Source: Lachnospiraceae bacterium
Lineage (GTDB): Bacteria > Bacillota > Clostridia > Lachnospirales > Lachnospiraceae
NCBI GenBank assembly: GCA_015057025.1
Contig: SVFD01000004.1
Coordinates: forward strand, 186,001 to 250,000
Direction of reading: 5' to 3'
Length of the DNA: 64,000 bases
This document shows, one piece after another, positions 8,260 through 16,950 of the stretch (positions are counted from its first letter, which is position 1; each line of letters begins with the position of its first letter). The translations under genes were made by a program, and so were the position numbers. A model generated the notes under the pieces. The model did no database searches and was not told the origin of the DNA. It saw only the letters and a program-made list of their open reading frames with translations.

Positions 8260-8703
8260 CTATTCTTTCGCTACAATTTTTACATATTTCACACCGGGTC
8301 TGCCCTCAATGGCATGCACCATATCACCAACATCCTTGGTAGAAGGCAGTATCTGCAAACTAATACTTAAAGATGCCATATTATTAATGGGAATACTTTG
8401 ATGTATGGTTAAAACATTGGCTCCAAAATCCGCAATAATTTTAAGCACATCAGATAAAATTCCCGGTTCATCCTCCATTTCACAGGTAAAGGTAAGGGTT
8501 TTTCCTTCCGTACTGTCGTGGAACGGAAAAATATCATCTTTGTATTTATAGAACGAACTTCGGCTGATACCGGTTCTGTCTACCGCTTCTTGAATGGTTG
8601 CTGCCTTGCCGGTCCGTAAAAGTGCCTGTGTCTCCACAACTTTCAGAAGCACTTCCGGTAAAGCTTTCTTTTTTACAACAAAATATCCACTATTCTCGCT
8701 CAT
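8260..8703 (-). CDS. PheB-like ACT domain protein
   Basis: A 147-residue protein of the UPF0735/PheB ACT family: an N-terminal helix-turn-helix-like segment (about residues 15-60, TIQEAVDRTGISRSSFYKY) and a C-terminal ACT domain (about 70-145, TFTCEMEDEPGILSDVLKII). Such proteins are amino-acid-sensing regulators often found before hom. The start MSENSG is selected by GGAGG 6 bases upstream; an upstream in-frame start at 8757 has no Shine-Dalgarno. It leads the hom-apgM-lysC operon with its own promoter about 120 bases upstream. A role as threonine or branched-pathway sensor is inference. Confidence 0.85.
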   Translation of the reverse strand: MSENSGYFVVKKKALPEVLLKVVETQALLRTGKAATIQEAVDRTGISRSSFYKYKDDIFPFHDSTEGKTLTFTCEMEDEPGILSDVLKIIADFGANVLTIHQSIPINNMASLSISLQILPSTKDVGDMVHAIEGRPGVKYVKIVAKE

Positions 8704-8827
8704 TTGTTGCCTCCGCGCGACCCTAAAAGGCATATTCTTTCCACTCTTGTCAAACATTTGTCTTTCTGCAGTGGAATTTTCTTGCTAATGTCTTTCTGTC
8801 GCATACATTTGTCTTCCAGCGAGAGAT

Positions 8828-8856
8828 ATTGTAACATGAGTAAAGGGCTTTTGCAA
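8828..8856 (-). promoter_or_regulatory. Promoter of the ACT-hom-apgM-lysC operon
   Basis: Minus strand TTGCAA (8851-8856), 17-base spacer, TACAAT (8828-8833). The -35 lies in the loop and second half of the hairpin that ends the tetR transcript. I see no T-box, riboswitch or leader peptide in the ~120-base leader. Confidence 0.7.
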
Positions 8857-8864
8857 GCCCTTTT
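8842..8864 (-). terminator. Hairpin at the end of tetR
   Basis: A 9-bp perfect stem (8842-8850 with 8855-8863) with a 4-base loop, just after the TetR stop. The minus-strand T-run is short, so termination may be leaky. Confidence 0.6.
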
Positions 8865-8872
8865 CCTAAGAA

Positions 8873-9490
8873 TTATTCTGTTTCTTCCTCATTTGTAACC
8901 AATGCCGACATCATATGAAGATAGTCTTCTACTTCTTTTTTATAATTCTCCTCCGAAAAAGTATCTTCTTCATACTCTTCCCTTAAAAAACCGTCCAAAG
9001 TAAGGCCCAATGTCCTTGCCAGCACGCTCATGGATACAATATCCTTAAAATTATCTGTACTTACCTTCTCGTATGCTTTCAAACGAGCCTGACGATATGC
9101 ATCCTTGTACTCACCAAGAACCGATAATGCTTCCTCATCCTTTTCTCTTTCCATGGAAGAAAGAAACAATGGTATGTACGGATATGATTTTCTTACTGCC
9201 AGCTTAGTCTTCTCTACCGCCAAAGTCGTTTCAAAATAATCTTCCGGATGGCGGTTTGACATTGTTGCCAATTCCATATTCATATATTTTACGGCATAAT
9301 CCGCAATAAAAGAATACAGCCCCAGCTTATTTCCGAAATAATGAAACCACAGTCCTTTACTAATGCCTGCTTCTTTTACCATATCATCCGTACTTGCTCT
9401 TTTGTATCCGTTACGTGCAAACACCTTCATTGCACCGTTTATCATTCGATCCTGTTTGTCTTTTTTTAATTCGAAAAATTTCTCATTCAT
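8873..9490 (-). CDS. TetR-family transcriptional regulator
   Basis: A 205-residue TetR/AcrR-type repressor. The N-terminal HTH covers about residues 8-55 (INGAMKVFARNGYKRASTDD, then KEAGISKGLWFHYFGNKLGLY), and the rest is a helical ligand domain. The start MNEKFF is chosen by GGAGG 8 bases upstream. A CCAATAA/TTATTGG inverted repeat (9502-9508 with 9520-9526) just before the ribosome binding site could be an autoregulatory operator. It is divergent from the YtxH-like gene at 9704; regulation of that gene is a guess from position. The ligand is unknown. Confidence 0.85.
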   Translation of the reverse strand: MNEKFFELKKDKQDRMINGAMKVFARNGYKRASTDDMVKEAGISKGLWFHYFGNKLGLYSFIADYAVKYMNMELATMSNRHPEDYFETTLAVEKTKLAVRKSYPYIPLFLSSMEREKDEEALSVLGEYKDAYRQARLKAYEKVSTDNFKDIVSMSVLARTLGLTLDGFLREEYEEDTFSEENYKKEVEDYLHMMSALVTNEEETE

Positions 9491-9537
9491 CCTAACAACC
9501 TCCAATAAAATAAATTGACTTATTGGGTCTATCCATC

Positions 9538-9566
9538 AGCATATCACAGCTTAGCGGTCAATTCAA
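9538..9566 (-). promoter_or_regulatory. Probable tetR promoter
   Basis: Minus strand TTGAAT (9561-9566), 17-base spacer, TATGCT (9538-9543), about 50 bases before the start codon. Confidence 0.5.
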
Positions 9567-9703
9567 TCCCAAATCGAAAGAAAAGAACGTATAATGAAAG
9601 GAATTTTTGTATTTTTTTGCATATTCTCTTTTCATTTTCCCAAAATAGTATTAAAATAGATATATCATTTGTGAATGGCTATTTTGAAAGGAGTATTATC
9701 AAC

Positions 9704-10096
9704 ATGAAAAAACAGACCAAAGGCTTTTTACTTGGTATTGGTGTAGCTGCCGCCGCTGCCGGTGCATACTACGTATACAAGAACAAAGAAAAATTTGTAA
9801 AAACAGAAGAAGTGGTAAATCCTGACGGCACCACAGAAATCAAGCGTACTTATGTACCTCTCGATATGGACAATGCTAAAGCCAAGGTTAGCGAAGCCTA
9901 TAAGAAGACTGTAGACAAAGCAAAAGAAACTTGGGAAAAAGTTGAAGATAAAATCGAAGAGATGAAAGAAAGCAAAAAAGAAGTTGCTGAAGACGTTACC
10001 GAAATCGTGGAAGATGCAGCAGAAGTAGCAGAAACCGCAGTTGAAGAAACTGTAGATGCTGTGGAAGAAGTTGTAGAAGAAGCTAAAGCAGAATAA
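9704..10096 (+). CDS. YtxH-like membrane-anchored coiled-coil protein
   Basis: A 130-residue protein with one N-terminal hydrophobic segment (about residues 8-24, rich in Gly and Ala) followed by a short beta-like stretch and a long, highly charged Glu/Lys/Ala/Val helix (about 65-130). This resembles the YtxH/general-stress family of Firmicutes, but the match is by architecture only. AAAGGAG lies about 9 bases before ATG 9704. The longer frame beginning at 9515 is rejected because it lacks a ribosome binding site. It is followed by a strong terminator and stands alone, divergent from the TetR gene. Confidence 0.75.
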   Translation: MKKQTKGFLLGIGVAAAAAGAYYVYKNKEKFVKTEEVVNPDGTTEIKRTYVPLDMDNAKAKVSEAYKKTVDKAKETWEKVEDKIEEMKESKKEVAEDVTEIVEDAAEVAETAVEETVDAVEEVVEEAKAE

Positions 10097-10121
10097 AACT
10101 TTATTTTTTCAATTTTCTTAT

Positions 10122-10150
10122 AAAAAACCGGACACTCAGTCCGGTTTTTT
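10122..10150 (+). terminator. Bidirectional terminator between convergent genes
   Basis: A 12-bp perfect stem (10122-10133 with 10139-10150) with A- and T-runs on the two sides; it serves the plus-strand YtxH-like gene and possibly the minus-strand DUF2225 gene. Confidence 0.9.
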
Positions 10151-10188
10151 AATTGTTTTTCATCTTATCTGCAATCAACTTAGTATAA

Positions 10189-11049
10189 TTACGAATTTTG
10201 CTTTCGTTCCTGAATCTCTTTCTTTAACACTTCTTTCAATATTCTGGTTTTTTCTTTAATACGGTTATTCGCTGTAGGTTTTGTCAATATCTCTCCAATT
10301 AGTTTGGCACTGACTTCTAAGTTACCCAAACGGTACGCCAACGCCGCAAGCAAATAATCGAAGGTTAACTCATCCATGCCGCAAATAGGAAACAATTCCT
10401 TCTGTCTTGCCGAAACCAGTCCGTCATAAGCTTTCTGAAGAAATACCTCTTCTTCCTTCCGGCATCTTTTAATTTCTTCTTTCTCGTTTTCCGGCAAATG
10501 CTCTGCTTTACCACGGAATAACCAAGCAGTCTTTAAGCATACGTACGCTTTTTCACTATCCTTACATCCTTTAATAACCGCCGACAAAAGAGCCAGTTTA
10601 CCTCGTTCGATAGCTTCGTCATAGGAATAAACTTTCCGTTTTTCTTCCTGTTTTTTATAATTTTTACTGATACTCTCTTTAATCTTTTTAATCTGCATGG
10701 ACGTGAGCGGAGCAAAATATCTGCTCAGTACCGCGTATCCGCAATGCGGACATGCTACAACATCATATTTTACGATATCCACATTCTGATGCACCGGACG
10801 TAAATCCATATCAGTACTAATTAATTTGGCTTTGTTTGACTTCATGGTTTTACATTTAAAGGCATTATCACAAACCGGACAGGTATAGGTTTTATCAAAA
10901 ATATATTCTGCCTCCAATTCTTCCGGTGTTTTGACCTTCTCAGTCTTTTTAATGTCTTCCTGCTCATTTTTTGCAGAATCATCACCATAAATATCCAAAT
11001 TATCAAATCCTTGAATCCCCAAGCTTTCTAATCCTGAAAATAAATCCAC
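10189..11049 (-). CDS. DUF2225 family protein
   Basis: A 286-residue cytoplasmic protein of the DUF2225 family, function unknown. A treble-clef-like zinc site is visible: CPVC near residue 58, CKTMKS, and CPHCGYA near residue 101. The rest is helical, resembling TPR-like repeats, with the conserved-looking LGNLEVSAKLIGEIL. The start codon is GTG at 11047-11049, preceded by GGGGT about 7 bases away; no better ATG is near. It lies between the glnS terminator and the convergent YtxH-like gene and appears monocistronic. Confidence 0.8.
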   Translation of the reverse strand: MDLFSGLESLGIQGFDNLDIYGDDSAKNEQEDIKKTEKVKTPEELEAEYIFDKTYTCPVCDNAFKCKTMKSNKAKLISTDMDLRPVHQNVDIVKYDVVACPHCGYAVLSRYFAPLTSMQIKKIKESISKNYKKQEEKRKVYSYDEAIERGKLALLSAVIKGCKDSEKAYVCLKTAWLFRGKAEHLPENEKEEIKRCRKEEEVFLQKAYDGLVSARQKELFPICGMDELTFDYLLAALAYRLGNLEVSAKLIGEILTKPTANNRIKEKTRILKEVLKKEIQERKQNS

Positions 11050-11071
11050 AATACTACCCCATTCTGTTTTA

Positions 11072-11116
11072 TTGTTGAAAAATGCAGTCCCGGTATTCCA
11101 CCCGAAACTGCATTTT
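11072..11116 (-). terminator. Terminator of glnS
   Basis: Stem 11079-11088 with 11107-11116 (10 bp), an inner loop that can add CGG/CCG pairing, and a T-rich tract on the minus strand. Confidence 0.8.
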
Positions 11117-11142
11117 GCTGTCTCTTATATCAGTATACTATA

Positions 11143-12849
11143 CTAGCTATTCTTCGGCAATACAAAAGAACTCTTAAGTGATACAATTCTGTTAAATACA
11201 GGCTCACCTTCCTTAGAATCCTTATAATCCACGCAGAAGAAGCCGTTTCTTACAAACTGGAAGCTCTCGTATGCCTTTGCATCTTTTAAGGCAGGTTCCA
11301 AATAAGCTGTAATTACAGTCTTGGAATTCGGATTTACGTTAATACTACCGTCTTCCTCATTATATACACCTTTCTCTTCGTCAATGATATTTTCAAAGAG
11401 ACGCACTTCTGCCTGAATTGCCGTAGACGCATTTACCCAGTGAATCGTACCTTTTACTTTACGTCCGTTAAAATTAGAACCGGACTTAGTCTCAGGGTCG
11501 TAAATACAATGGATTTCAACTACCTTACCATTTTCATCTTTCACACACCCCGTGCAGGTTACAAAATATGCATTCATGAGACGCACTTCATTACCGGGGA
11601 ACAATCTGAAATATTTCTTAGGCGGCTCCTCCATAAAGTCTTCTCTTTCAATCCAAAGCTCTTTACCAAAAGGCAATTGTCTGCTGCCCAATGATTCATT
11701 TTCTAAATTATTAGGTGCATCCAACATCTCAATCTTGCCGTCTTCCCAGTTATCAATTACAAGCTTAACCGGATCAAGAATTGCCATCATACGAGGACGC
11801 TTTAATTTCAAGTCCTCACGAATACAATACTCAAGCATTGCCATATCCGCTGTCGACTGAGCCTTTGATACACCGCAAAGTTCTACGAACTTCTTGATGG
11901 ATTCAGGCGTATAACCTCTTCTTCTAAGTGCTGCCACGGATACCAGACGAGGGTCATCCCAACCATCTGCAATACCATCTTCTACGAGCTTCTTAATATA
12001 TCTTTTACCGGTAACAACATTCTTCAAATATAACTTAGCAAACTCAATCTGCTTAGGCGGATGAGGATATTCCAACTCAGTCACAACCCAATCATATAGG
12101 GGTCTGTGATCCTCGAATTCCAAAGTACAAATAGAATGTGTAATTCCTTCAATCGCATCTTCAATAGGATGTGCAAAATCGTACATCGGATAAATACACC
12201 AGGTATCTCCTGTACGATGATGTGTCATATGTGCCACGCGATAGATGACCGGATCTCTCATGTTCATATTGGGAGAGGCCATATCAATTCTTGCACGAAG
12301 AACCTTCTCTCCGTCCTGATACATACCACTCTTCATATTTTCAAAGAGTTCTAAGTTCTCTTCTACACTTCTGTTTGCATAAGGATCTTCCTTACCGGGT
12401 TCCGTCAGCGTTCCTCTGTATTCTCTGATTTCATCTGCTGTCAAATCAGACACATAGGCCTTACCCTTTTTAATCAACTTAACAGCAGCTTCATACATCT
12501 GCCCGAAATAATCAGATGCAAAAAACAGTCTGTCATCCCACTTCGCACCAAGCCACTTAATATCTTCTAACTGAGAATTTACAAACTCAACCTTTTCCTT
12601 GGTGGGATTGGTATCGTCAAAACGCATGTTAAACAATCCATTATATTTCTCTGCCAAACCATAATTCAAAAGAATACTCTTGGCATGTCCGATATGCAAA
12701 TATCCGTTAGGCTCAGGAGGAAAACGGGTATGCACGGTATCATAAACACCTTCCTCCAAATCCTTGTCTATAATCTGCTCAATAAAATTGCGGGAAACAA
12801 CTTCTTTCTCTTCTTTCTCCACATGTTCCAGCATTTCATTCTTTTCCAT
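11143..12849 (-). CDS. glnS: Glutaminyl-tRNA synthetase
   Basis: A 568-residue class Ic synthetase charging tRNA-Gln directly. The HIGH signature is at residues 52-55 ([16 protein letters not shown]); the catalytic fold continues with FDDTNP, and [20 protein letters not shown] follows the second signature. The KMSKS-equivalent loop reads VVTGKR (about residues 278-283) where the E. coli enzyme has VMSKR, so only K and R are kept. The C-terminal anticodon-binding barrels (about 340-560) are complete. GGAG precedes the ATG by 8 bases. It is transcribed alone, away from the long palindrome at 12967-13395. Many Clostridia use GatCAB instead or in addition. Confidence 0.95.
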   Translation of the reverse strand: MEKNEMLEHVEKEEKEVVSRNFIEQIIDKDLEEGVYDTVHTRFPPEPNGYLHIGHAKSILLNYGLAEKYNGLFNMRFDDTNPTKEKVEFVNSQLEDIKWLGAKWDDRLFFASDYFGQMYEAAVKLIKKGKAYVSDLTADEIREYRGTLTEPGKEDPYANRSVEENLELFENMKSGMYQDGEKVLRARIDMASPNMNMRDPVIYRVAHMTHHRTGDTWCIYPMYDFAHPIEDAIEGITHSICTLEFEDHRPLYDWVVTELEYPHPPKQIEFAKLYLKNVVTGKRYIKKLVEDGIADGWDDPRLVSVAALRRRGYTPESIKKFVELCGVSKAQSTADMAMLEYCIREDLKLKRPRMMAILDPVKLVIDNWEDGKIEMLDAPNNLENESLGSRQLPFGKELWIEREDFMEEPPKKYFRLFPGNEVRLMNAYFVTCTGCVKDENGKVVEIHCIYDPETKSGSNFNGRKVKGTIHWVNASTAIQAEVRLFENIIDEEKGVYNEEDGSINVNPNSKTVITAYLEPALKDAKAYESFQFVRNGFFCVDYKDSKEGEPVFNRIVSLKSSFVLPKNS

Positions 12850-12966
12850 AACTCTAACTCCATTCTAAAAAGCCGCTAAATCTCGCCTTTTCTCTGATTT
12901 TCAACATTTCCATAATATCACAATCCCACCAAATAATAAAGACTTCCTTTTAAAAATTTTGGTCCT

Positions 12967-13395
12967 TATATTTACAATGTTCCACAAGGTTCTCCCATCG
13001 ATTGGTAGGGGCAGGGGCGGGGGTTTTATAATCGTCTTGCGTTTGCACATTCCAACAAATTGCTATATGTTTCTTTTGCGATGTTTGATTGCCGCTGCCT
13101 TTTCTAAACTCGTCAATTGTTTGAGCGAAGCGAGTTTTTTGCCGAAGCCCGGCATTAACAGCATTGTCTGCCGCACACTTTTAGAAAATCCATATTTGTG
13201 AAGTCGAAAGAAGACCGCTTGTGCGATAGAAACAATTTCCTCAAACAATGAAAAAGTAGCGGCTTTATCGCAAAATAAAAACATATGCAATTTCTAAGGA
13301 ATGTGCAAAAAGGCAAATCCTCTTATAAAACCTCCGCCCCTGCCCTGGCCCTTCCTCCCCCGGAAACAGATGTGGAAAGTTGCAAATATAGGCGG
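12967..13395. repeat. ~430-bp imperfect palindrome with G-rich inner arms
   Basis: Fills the 630-base gap between divergent glnS and the DHH gene. The left half (12967 to about 13125) and the reverse complement of the right half (about 13225-13395) line up along their length. Matching blocks include ATATTTRCAA, TTCCACA, GGGCAGGGGCGG then GGTTTTATAA, TTGCACATTCC, AAATTGC, TTTTGCGAT, GCCGCT and TTGTTTGAG. The central 100 bases hold smaller hairpins (GAGCGAAGC, GCCG/CGGC, GTC/GAC). No credible gene lies inside. Confidence 0.8.
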
Positions 13396-13403
13396 TATAA
13401 TTC

Positions 13404-13432
13404 TTGCGTATTTGAAAGAAATAAAGTATAAT
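13404..13432 (+). promoter_or_regulatory. Promoter of the DHH phosphoesterase gene
   Basis: TTGCGT (13404-13409), 17-base spacer, TATAAT (13427-13432). It lies just outside the right end of the palindrome. Confidence 0.7.
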
Positions 13433-13479
13433 TTGAAGTGGAGTTATTTTTATAAAATGTATCCGAGGGGGAAAGAAAT

Positions 13480-14397
13480 ATGAGACTTATTACACGTTCA
13501 GATTTTGATGGTCTGGCTTGTGGTGCCTTATTGAAGGAAGCAGGCATCATTGATTCTTGGAAATTTGCTCATCCAAAGGATTTGCAGGACGGTTTGGTTG
13601 AAGTAACCGAAAATGACTGTTTGGCAAATGTACCTTTCGTTGAAGGTTGTGGTTTATGGTTTGACCATCATTCCAGTGAACATGAAAGAAATGAATTGGC
13701 AGGTAAGTATAAAGGTGAGAGTCGTATTACACCATCTTGCGCACGAATTATTTATGACTACTATGGTGGCAAAGAACGCTTCTCTCATTTTGATGATATG
13801 ATGGAAGCAGTGGACAAGGTTGACTCCGGTAACCTTACCATTGATGACATCCAGAATCCAAAAGGCTGGGTTTTAATCGGATTCTTAATGGATCCCCGTA
13901 CAGGCTTGGGACGTTGGCGTGAATTCACTATTTCCAACTATCAGTTAATGGAAAAATTGATTGAAGCCTGCCGTACCATGACAACAGAAGAAATTCTTGC
14001 GCTTCCTGATGTACAGGAACGTATAGAAGTTTATTTTGAACAAACTGATAAATTCAAAGAAATGGTAACTGCGCATACTAAAGTAATCGGTGATTTAATC
14101 GTTTCCGACTTACGTGGTGTAGACCCGATTTATTCAGGCAATCGTTTTATGATTTATAGCATGTATCCTGAGCAGAATATTTCTATTTGGATTGTAAATG
14201 GCAAAGGCGGCAAAGGTTGCTCCTGCGCAGTGGGATACAGTATTCTTAACAGAACATCTAATGTTAATGTAGGAAGCCTCATGTTAAAATATGGTGGCGG
14301 TGGTCACAAAGCAGTAGGGACCTGTCAGTTTGCTGATGAATTAATGGATGCAAATATCAAAGCGTTGATTGATGATATCGTAAACTATAAAGAATAA
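13480..14397 (+). CDS. DHH-family phosphoesterase
   Basis: A 305-residue protein with DHH phosphoesterase motifs: RSDFDGLACGALL (residues 6-18; aspartates bind Mn), FDHHSSEHER (the DHH box, about 62-71), and a C-terminal GGGGHKAVGTCQF of the DHHA1 domain. Relatives include NrnA-type oligoribonucleases and exopolyphosphatase-like enzymes; the substrate cannot be assigned. The first metal motif reads RSDFDGLA rather than the common HxDxDGxxS form, so the first histidine is replaced by arginine. GGGGG lies 8 bases before the ATG. Single gene with its own promoter and a strong terminator. Confidence 0.85.
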   Translation: MRLITRSDFDGLACGALLKEAGIIDSWKFAHPKDLQDGLVEVTENDCLANVPFVEGCGLWFDHHSSEHERNELAGKYKGESRITPSCARIIYDYYGGKERFSHFDDMMEAVDKVDSGNLTIDDIQNPKGWVLIGFLMDPRTGLGRWREFTISNYQLMEKLIEACRTMTTEEILALPDVQERIEVYFEQTDKFKEMVTAHTKVIGDLIVSDLRGVDPIYSGNRFMIYSMYPEQNISIWIVNGKGGKGCSCAVGYSILNRTSNVNVGSLMLKYGGGGHKAVGTCQFADELMDANIKALIDDIVNYKE

Positions 14398-14417
14398 TTT
14401 TATACTACATACTATGT

Positions 14418-14449
14418 AAATCCCGTACCTGAATGGTACGGGATTTTTC
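14418..14449 (+). terminator. Terminator of the DHH gene
   Basis: A 12-bp perfect stem (14418-14429 with 14435-14446), 5-base loop, T-tract. It overlaps the stop of the convergent small membrane gene. Confidence 0.9.
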
Positions 14450-14810
14450 AATAAATTGACAGCGGCATAAACATACCTACCACTGCTTTGGCAATCATAG
14501 CAAGTGCAAAATAGGTTAATGCCAATAACGGATTTCCAAATATCCAAATATTAATTCCGAAAATTTGTATGACCAATAATATCACACCTATGATGGCAAA
14601 AATACTTCCCATCAACGAAATCGGATGAACCGGATTTCTTAATACATATCCCACAGTATTTGTAATATAGAACAAAAGACCTATAATGCCTAAAGTGATT
14701 GCTGCCGAACGAACACCTGTAATAAAAAGAACATTTGTATTCGTAATACCAATCCAAAAAACAGCAATAGCCACGATAATTTCCAAAATAAAACTTAATC
14801 TTCTACTCAT
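14448..14810 (-). CDS. Small four-helix membrane protein, unknown function
   Basis: A 120-residue, almost wholly hydrophobic protein with four predicted membrane segments (about residues 6-24, 29-52, 62-85, 90-115) and short polar loops (RNPVHP between the second and third). I do not recognise a named family. AGGAGG lies 7 bases before the ATG, which supports translation. It is convergent with the DHH gene and divergent from the AsnB-like gene. Confidence 0.7.
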   Translation of the reverse strand: MSRRLSFILEIIVAIAVFWIGITNTNVLFITGVRSAAITLGIIGLLFYITNTVGYVLRNPVHPISLMGSIFAIIGVILLVIQIFGINIWIFGNPLLALTYFALAMIAKAVVGMFMPLSIY

Positions 14811-15023
14811 AAAAGTTCCTCCTTTTTTGTTTCGAAAAAACTTCAGTAAGTAGTATTTACACTTTAGGATTATTTATGAATCTTAAACATATGAAATCCT
14901 ATCCAATTTCTTTTACATCTTTATTATTAAGAATAATAAATATAAAAATTTATTTTTGTAAAAGCATTGTCAAAAAAATCTTTGCATACAATAAACCGAT
15001 GATTCTTTATGAGGAGAATTTTT

Positions 15024-16874
15024 ATGAGTGGCTTTTCGGGATTTTTTCAAACTCATTCTTCTTTTTTAAACAATTATGATTATCACTATTCGCTTCTTGA
15101 CAAAATGCGACGCACACAACTTCATCGCGGAGATGCAGAAGATGCAATGTTACTTACTGCCAATTGCGGTCTTGCACATAATCATTTTTCTAAAAACCGC
15201 TTCGATAAAACAGTATTCCTGCCTCTGACCCGCAAACTATATGGTAAAAATTATCATATTGTTTTTGCCGGTGAATTGTATAATACAAACGAATTAGCAA
15301 AAGAATTAAATACTTTTACATTTGAAACAAATACCGACGAAGAAGCCATTCTTTATGGCTTTCTGCATTATGGCACAGAATTCTTCAAACGATTGGATGG
15401 AGTATTTTCCTTTGCCTTATTAGACGAGGATTCACAACGACTTTATCTTGTCAGAGACAGCTTTGGCTGTAAACCGCTTTTTTATGCATACTTGGATGAA
15501 ACCCTTATTTTTGCAACAGAATTAAAAGCAATTCTGACACACCCATACGTAAAGCCGGTCCTTTCCAAATCCGGCTTAAATGAAATTTTTTCATTGGGCC
15601 CCGCAAGAAGTTTAGGTAATGGTGTGTTTGAAAATGTACATGAAGTTAAACCCGGCGAATGGGTTTGTGCCTCTCCCTATGGATTATATAAAGAAATATA
15701 CTGGCGTATGAAAGCAAAGCCCCATGAAGACTCTTATGAAGAAACCATTTCCAAAACCACTGAAATGGTTACTAAAGCCGTGCATAAACAGAGTACACAC
15801 AGTGACAGTATCGGAGCTCTTTTATCCGGCGGAATAGATTCCAGTGTCGTAACCGCTGTAGGCTCTAAATTTATTCGCACTCGTGGTGAAAATTTCAAAA
15901 CTTTCTCCTTTGACTATACCGATAACAAGCAATTTTTTCAGTCTAATTCTTTTCAGCCTTCCTTAGACCGCCCTTATGTAGATATCATGGTAAAAGCGTT
16001 AGACACGGACCACGTATATTTAGAGTGTACCCAAGAGACTCTTTTTGAAGGTTTAAAAGCTTCTGTTCTGGCCCATGACTTACCTGCCATGGCAGATGTA
16101 GATTCTTCTCTTCTTTATTTCTGTAAACAGGTAAAAAAAGAAGCAGATGTGGTTCTCACCGGTGAATGTGCTGATGAAGTTTTTGGTGGTTACCCTTGGT
16201 TCCATCGTGAAAATTTATTAAAACTTGATACCTTCCCTTGGACATCAACCTTAACCCCCCGTACCAACCTTCTAAAAAATGACTTTATAGATGCGCTAAA
16301 CATGAAGGATTATGTACAAAACGCATACCACAAAACCTTACAGGCGATTGATTATCTTCCGTCAGAAAATGATGACAGCAAAGCCAAACGCCGCAATGGA
16401 TATTTAAGTCTTTATTGGTTCATGGTAACCCTTTTAAACCGTATGGAACGGTGCAGTGCACAGGCTGACCTGACTGCAAGAGTACCATTCGCAGACCGTA
16501 CACTGGCAGAATACATTTATAATGCACCTTGGGATATGAAGTTGCGCGGTGGTGTTGTAAAAAATCTTTTAAGGGAAGGTTTTCGCGGCATTGTCCCTGA
16601 TGAAGTTCTCTTCCGCAAAAAATCTCCCTATCCGAAGACCTATCATCCGGCTTATGAGGAGTTGCTTCAAAATTCTTTACGCGAAATTATTACAGACCCT
16701 TCAAGCCCTCTTCATAACTTTGTGGAAAAAGATGCTGTTCTTTCTTTTATTGATGCAAAGAAAGATTTAGGAACCCCATGGTACGGACAGTTAATGGCTG
16801 GACCGCAAATGATGGCATATCTTATTCAGATTGATTTCTGGATAAATGAATATAATATTAAATTATCCTTATAA
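15024..16874 (+). CDS. Asparagine synthetase B paralogue with degenerate glutaminase site
   Basis: A 616-residue AsnB-family protein. The C-terminal ATP-pyrophosphatase domain looks intact: SGGIDSS (residues 268-274), VVLTGECADEVFGGYPW, and ARVPFADRTLAEYI. The N-terminal class II amidotransferase domain is present but lacks its key residues: the protein begins MSGFSGF, so the nucleophilic Cys after Met is Ser (codon AGT); the NGE motif reads AGELYN (82-87); HRGPD reads HRGDA; and the usual GLGHRR region reads GLAHNH. GAGGAG lies 7 bases before this ATG; the upstream ATG at 15009 lacks one. It therefore probably uses free ammonia or makes a different amide. Single gene with its own terminator. 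Confidence 0.85.
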   Translation: MSGFSGFFQTHSSFLNNYDYHYSLLDKMRRTQLHRGDAEDAMLLTANCGLAHNHFSKNRFDKTVFLPLTRKLYGKNYHIVFAGELYNTNELAKELNTFTFETNTDEEAILYGFLHYGTEFFKRLDGVFSFALLDEDSQRLYLVRDSFGCKPLFYAYLDETLIFATELKAILTHPYVKPVLSKSGLNEIFSLGPARSLGNGVFENVHEVKPGEWVCASPYGLYKEIYWRMKAKPHEDSYEETISKTTEMVTKAVHKQSTHSDSIGALLSGGIDSSVVTAVGSKFIRTRGENFKTFSFDYTDNKQFFQSNSFQPSLDRPYVDIMVKALDTDHVYLECTQETLFEGLKASVLAHDLPAMADVDSSLLYFCKQVKKEADVVLTGECADEVFGGYPWFHRENLLKLDTFPWTSTLTPRTNLLKNDFIDALNMKDYVQNAYHKTLQAIDYLPSENDDSKAKRRNGYLSLYWFMVTLLNRMERCSAQADLTARVPFADRTLAEYIYNAPWDMKLRGGVVKNLLREGFRGIVPDEVLFRKKSPYPKTYHPAYEELLQNSLREIITDPSSPLHNFVEKDAVLSFIDAKKDLGTPWYGQLMAGPQMMAYLIQIDFWINEYNIKLSL

Positions 16875-16883
16875 ATATTAATG

Positions 16884-16921
16884 AAAATAACCCACTGTTT
16901 ATTTGCAGTAGGTTATTTTTA
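16884..16921 (+). terminator. Terminator of the AsnB-like gene
   Basis: Imperfect ~14-bp stem (16884-16897 with 16905-16919) flanked by A- and T-runs; it may also end the convergent Rpn gene. Confidence 0.8.
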
Positions 16922-16950
16922 TTCGAACCGATATATCAAAAACAGACAGC

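Noticed and set aside
8704-8827. T-box or lysine/threonine riboswitch before the hom operon
   Set aside because: The leader is short and shows no T-box sequence, specifier stem or riboswitch core.
13009-13023. G-quadruplex as an independent element
   Set aside because: Only three runs of at least three G in close succession; better explained as one arm of the palindrome.
12959-13483. Several 60-80-residue reading frames on both strands
   Set aside because: They are by-products of the long palindrome; none has a ribosome binding site or a recognisable domain.
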